Positions 61,345-64,000 of a DNA stretch of 64,000 nucleotides are shown one piece after another (the first letter of the stretch is position 1; every line of letters starts with the position of its first letter). The DNA is from Pelagisphaera sp964404745 (GTDB lineage Bacteria; Verrucomicrobiota; Verrucomicrobiia; Opitutales; Opitutaceae), in contig CAYOLG010000013.1 in the NCBI GenBank assembly GCA_964404745.1, positions 1 through 64,000 on the forward strand, given 5' to 3'. The position numbers and the translations under genes were made by a program. The notes below the pieces were generated by a model. It was not told where the DNA came from. It was given only the letters and a program-made list of their open reading frames with translations, and ran no database searches.

Positions 61345-62085
61345 ATGGATCTCGCTTACTGGAATAGGATTTCCGAAAACTATCAACTAGAGGTCTTAAG
61401 TGTATTCGACAATGATATACACGGACTCGTCGAAGAAAAGATAGCTGAAGCGGGAATAGCGTATCCAAATGGCAGTGCTGCGGATATTGGTTGCGGAGTA
61501 GGCCTCTTCCTTCCACTGCTCGCTGACACGTTCGCCTCGGTTCACGCCTGCGACCTTTCTTCTGTAGGCATTCGGAAAGCCAAACGACGGGCGTCTGAGC
61601 GCGACAACATACGTTTTCACGAAGTCGATCTATCCACGGATTCGCTCCCCTTCCATCCCGTGGACTTCGTTTTATGCGTCAATGTACTGATCATGCCCGC
61701 GCTCGCTCAACGCTGGCGAGCTTGGGAAACGGTGTTGAACCAAGTTTCGGAAGGCGGCGCGATTTTGCTCGTAGCGCCCTCAGCGGAATCGATTCAAATG
61801 GAATACCTTCAATCTGTCGAGGCAGAGCTGATACGAGGGAGCAACTGCCAAGAAGCGATTAGAGGTTGTATCTCAGAAAAAGCCTCAACTAACGACCTCC
61901 GACTTGGCGTACATCAACTGGATGGCGTCCGAACGAAACATTATTTGATGGAAGAACTCCTGCAATTGCTGTGCGCTCGCAGATTCCAGATCCAGGAAGC
62001 GCGAAAACTTCACTATCGACCCCAAGGCCCCGGGCTACCCGAGAGCTGGGACTGGCTTATTGTCGCTCAGAGGCAGAAATCTTAA
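61345..62085 (+). CDS. Class I SAM-dependent methyltransferase
   Basis: This 246-residue protein has motif I as AADIGCGVGLFLPLLA, an acidic motif II (VHACDLSSVGIRKAKRR) and motif IV VDFVLCVNVLIMP. Together they define a small-molecule-type methyltransferase of the UbiE/Methyltransf_11 group. The C-terminal part (HYLMEELLQLLCARRFQIQE, then WDWLIVAQRQ) is also typical. ATG at 61345 is preferred; a TTG at 61285 is open upstream. The substrate is unknown, and it stands between divergent and convergent neighbours. Confidence 0.85.
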   Translation: MDLAYWNRISENYQLEVLSVFDNDIHGLVEEKIAEAGIAYPNGSAADIGCGVGLFLPLLADTFASVHACDLSSVGIRKAKRRASERDNIRFHEVDLSTDSLPFHPVDFVLCVNVLIMPALAQRWRAWETVLNQVSEGGAILLVAPSAESIQMEYLQSVEAELIRGSNCQEAIRGCISEKASTNDLRLGVHQLDGVRTKHYLMEELLQLLCARRFQIQEARKLHYRPQGPGLPESWDWLIVAQRQKS

Positions 62086-62139
62086 GATATTACACGGAAT
62101 CAACGCTCTCCATCAAAAGCCTGAAATTCCGCCGATCCA

Positions 62140-63027
62140 TCAAACCTCCAAAAGCGCTCTAGAGTCATAGATCGGTTGGCCGCCACTTCGACTCGCTACG
62201 AACGCCCCGAGCCGATTCGCCCGTTCCAACGCTTCTTTCGCATCGAGCCCACTTGCGATGCCAACTACCAAGGCCGAAGTGAACGCATCTCCCGCACCTA
62301 TGGTATCCACCACTTCAATCGTTGGAGACTCGATCAAGCTGAATTCGCCATCCTGGCAATAAGCTGCCCCGTCACCACCTAGAGTAACGACAAGCCTACC
62401 CACGCCTAGCAGCAATGAGCATTCCTTCATGGCTCCTTCCAATCCAAAATCTATTGGATTTGCGGCGATCACCCGATAAAGCTCGTCGTGGTTGAGCTTC
62501 ACCAGATCAGCTAGACGCGCGAAGTGTATAGCCCGCTTCAAATCATCGTAGGGAGGCCGCAAATTGATGTCGCACACCTTGAGACCCGTAAACGATTCCA
62601 ACAGCCCCTCAAGCGTGTCCCGACTTAGCTCAGAACGCGTGACCAGGGATCCATAGATCATTGCGTCCATTCGATTGAGCGATGACATCTCGTCGTCTGA
62701 AAGCTCGATCTCGTCCCACGCGGAAGGCAATCGAATGTCGTATTCCGCGTTTCCTTGATCGTCTAGCTTGGCCAAGGCCACGCCTGTTTCCAAAATCTCG
62801 TGCCGTTTAATGAACTCCGTGTTCAGTCCAGCAGATTTCGCCCGCTCAAGAATCTGATCGCCCAGCAAATCGTCACCGATGCAAGTAATCGGATAGCTTT
62901 CGACTCCCAGACAGGCCAAATGGTACGCCGCATTAAAGGGGGCGCCCCCAAGAAACAAGCCTTCGGGAATGCAATCCCACAAAGCTTCTCCATAGCTAGC
63001 CACGGCAAGTTGGTTCGATTCGATCAT
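62140..63027 (-). CDS. PfkB-family carbohydrate kinase (fructokinase-like)
   Basis: This 295-residue sugar kinase has the PfkB motif 1 GGAPFNAAYHLACLG and motif 2 DTIGAGDAFTSAL with catalytic Asp247. The N-terminal SYGEALWDCIPEG strand is typical of bacterial fructokinases and ribokinase-like enzymes. GGAPFNAA suggests fructose as substrate, but this is not certain. Immediately upstream on the same strand lies a short protein-like remnant (63067-63183). Confidence 0.9.
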   Translation of the reverse strand: MIESNQLAVASYGEALWDCIPEGLFLGGAPFNAAYHLACLGVESYPITCIGDDLLGDQILERAKSAGLNTEFIKRHEILETGVALAKLDDQGNAEYDIRLPSAWDEIELSDDEMSSLNRMDAMIYGSLVTRSELSRDTLEGLLESFTGLKVCDINLRPPYDDLKRAIHFARLADLVKLNHDELYRVIAANPIDFGLEGAMKECSLLLGVGRLVVTLGGDGAAYCQDGEFSLIESPTIEVVDTIGAGDAFTSALVVGIASGLDAKEALERANRLGAFVASRSGGQPIYDSRALLEV

Positions 63028-63329
63028 AGTATCCGCCTGATTGCGCCCTCGTTGTTGCGTCCGATTTCAAGCAGGGAGCCCAAAGGTGCCAATCGCTAAA
63101 TTGGGATGATAATAATCAGCATCGGCAAAATAATACGGATTTTCCTGTGCGCCGGGCAACAAAGGCGCTATGCACCACTCCATGAGACGCCTTCCGGTCC
63201 GCGTCTAATCATACTATCTGAGAAGAGGAAAAGCCCCTTCTCGCTAAGAATCCGCTCCTACTTTGTCATTTGATCGGCACCTCGCTTGAACAAGCGCGGG
63301 ATGCGCGAACGGGAGCCACCAAATACTAT
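63028..63329. other. Divergent intergenic region before the DEAD-box gene
   Basis: These 302 bases lie between the kinase and helicase starts. Apart from the small minus-strand frame at 63067-63183, they contain a CGCTTGAACAAGCGCG palindrome near 63284, about 45 bases before the helicase ATG. I do not see a clear promoter pair. Confidence 0.45.
63067..63183 (-). other. Short protein-like frame, possible gene remnant
   Basis: A 38-codon frame from ATG at 63183 to TGA at 63067 includes APLLPGAQENPYYFADADYY and HPNLAIGTFG, a composition unlike random translation. The upstream DNA in a second frame (63211 to about 63167) reads MIRRGPEGVSWSGA before a TAG, as if one small gene had suffered a frameshift. 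No family is recognised. It could be a real small protein, a decayed gene or chance. Confidence 0.25.
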
Positions 63330-64000
63330 ATGTCATTCGAAAAACTCGGTCTTCGGGCCGATCTTCTCAAGGCGCTTGCCCAAAAGGGTTACGCTCTTCC
63401 AACGCCCATACAGGCCCAAGCTATTCCCGCCATTCTCGACGGGAAAGACGTCCTGGGAGGCGCTCAAACGGGCACGGGTAAAACCGCGGCCTTCGCCTTG
63501 CCCATTCTTCAGCAACTCAGCGAGTCGCCGACTGAGACGAAGGGTCCTCGGGCCCTCGTCCTGGCCCCGACTCGCGAGTTGGCTGCCCAAGTCTGCGAAA
63601 GTTTCCAAACCTACGGGAAACGCCTGAACCTGCGCTCGCATGTGGTTTTCGGCGGCGTCGGCATCAACCCGCAAATCAAGGCCCTGTTCCAGGGGATCGA
63701 TGTCTTGATAGCCACGCCCGGCCGTTTGCTGGACTTGGCAGGACGCCGGGCAGTTGATTTCCGAAACCTGCAATGCCTCGTTCTCGATGAAGCCGATCGC
63801 ATGCTGGACATGGGCTTCATCCACGATATCCGCAGGATTTTAAAGCTGCTTCCGTCCAAACGGCAAAACCTTCTCTTTTCCGCCACTTATTCTCCTGAAA
63901 TCAAGCGCCTGTCTGAAGATATTCTCGACCGGCCTGAGATGATAGAAGTCGCTCGCCGGAACACGGCTGCGGAAACCGTCGCTCAATCCGCCTACCAAGT
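63330..64000 (+). CDS. DEAD-box RNA helicase, N-terminal part (cut by window end)
   Basis: The first 223 residues are present. They begin with the F and Q motifs (SFEKLGLRADLLKALAQKGY, PTPIQAQAI). Motif I is AQTGTGKT, Ia PTRELAAQ, Ib TPGRLLD, II VLDEADRMLDMGF and III SATY, where most DEAD proteins have SAT followed by a different residue. This is the RhlE-like subgroup by sequence style. The second RecA domain lies beyond the window. Such helicases remodel RNA in ribosome assembly and mRNA decay, often in the cold. Confidence 0.93.
   Translation, partial: MSFEKLGLRADLLKALAQKGYALPTPIQAQAIPAILDGKDVLGGAQTGTGKTAAFALPILQQLSESPTETKGPRALVLAPTRELAAQVCESFQTYGKRLNLRSHVVFGGVGINPQIKALFQGIDVLIATPGRLLDLAGRRAVDFRNLQCLVLDEADRMLDMGFIHDIRRILKLLPSKRQNLLFSATYSPEIKRLSEDILDRPEMIEVARRNTAAETVAQSAYQ

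Noticed and set aside
1..64000. CRISPR arrays, prophage, integrons, insertion sequences
   Set aside because: No regularly spaced direct repeats, integrase, transposase or phage structural genes were seen. The palindromic repeats are dispersed and not arrayed.

Overview
The window is 64 kb of bacterial chromosome, dense with genes and about half GC. Taken together, the gene content points to a marine-type Verrucomicrobiota, probably class Opitutia near Puniceicoccales/Pelagicoccus. That evidence is a formylglycine sulfatase beside a double DUF1080 protein, a Chlamydia/Verrucomicrobia-type phosphatidylserine decarboxylase, an asparaginyl-tRNA synthetase, a GldAFG-like ABC cassette, QueF, and many GTAG-headed palindromic repeats. 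The placement is inferred from gene content, not from a marker-gene tree. No phage, integrase, transposase, CRISPR array or rRNA operon is visible. Many genes lack a clear Shine-Dalgarno sequence, although a few (37596, 39476) have strong ones.

Layout. 1-5 kb: the edge of a tRNA, a TolC/HlyD-type efflux pair without its inner-membrane pump, a sugar nucleotidyltransferase, queF, and a rhomboid-fold membrane protein without a protease active site but with a zinc ribbon. 5-12.6 kb: a reverse operon for an Lpt-type permease, asnS and psd, then an NSS symporter with a 50-residue partner subunit, and htpG. 12.7-18.8 kb: miaA followed by a decayed oxidoreductase and a DUF2085 protein, a LpxH-like phosphoesterase, mscS, a YqaE/Pmp3 mini-protein, trpA and tRNA-His. 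19-29 kb: divergent sulfatase and DUF1080 genes, cutC, a GNAT, transketolase, then rplS/trmD/rpsP and ychF. 29-36 kb: an intact rhomboid protease, the Prc protease, prmC-prfA and a HAD phosphatase. 36-46 kb: the Gld-like ABC transporter with DUF4340, an OlsB-like acyltransferase, an M48 lipoprotein, and a three-gene exported cassette of unknown function. 46-54.5 kb: a long reverse operon nusA-infB-rbfA-nrnA-truB-ribF-tlyA-nadK. 54.6-64 kb: DUF2851, a D,D-carboxypeptidase, a GAF-domain pseudogene, an operon of retropepsin-like protease, RimK-type ligase and M14 deacylase, a methyltransferase, a PfkB sugar kinase and a DEAD-box helicase cut by the window edge.

Most of the window is housekeeping: translation, RNA modification and the cell envelope. 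The places most likely to hold undescribed biology are (i) the TPR / Gly-Ser-Gln-rich / small exported protein cassette at 42824-46010, (ii) the peptide-ligase/protease/deacylase operon at 58322-61061, and (iii) the zinc-ribbon pseudo-rhomboid at 4150-4953. Gene decay can be read at several sites: 13815-14388, 57752-58165, possibly 28664-29201 and 63067-63183, and a YqaE reading frame without a normal start codon at 17362. The gaps between genes hold a family of REP-like palindromes with a GTAG head, often as inverted pairs.
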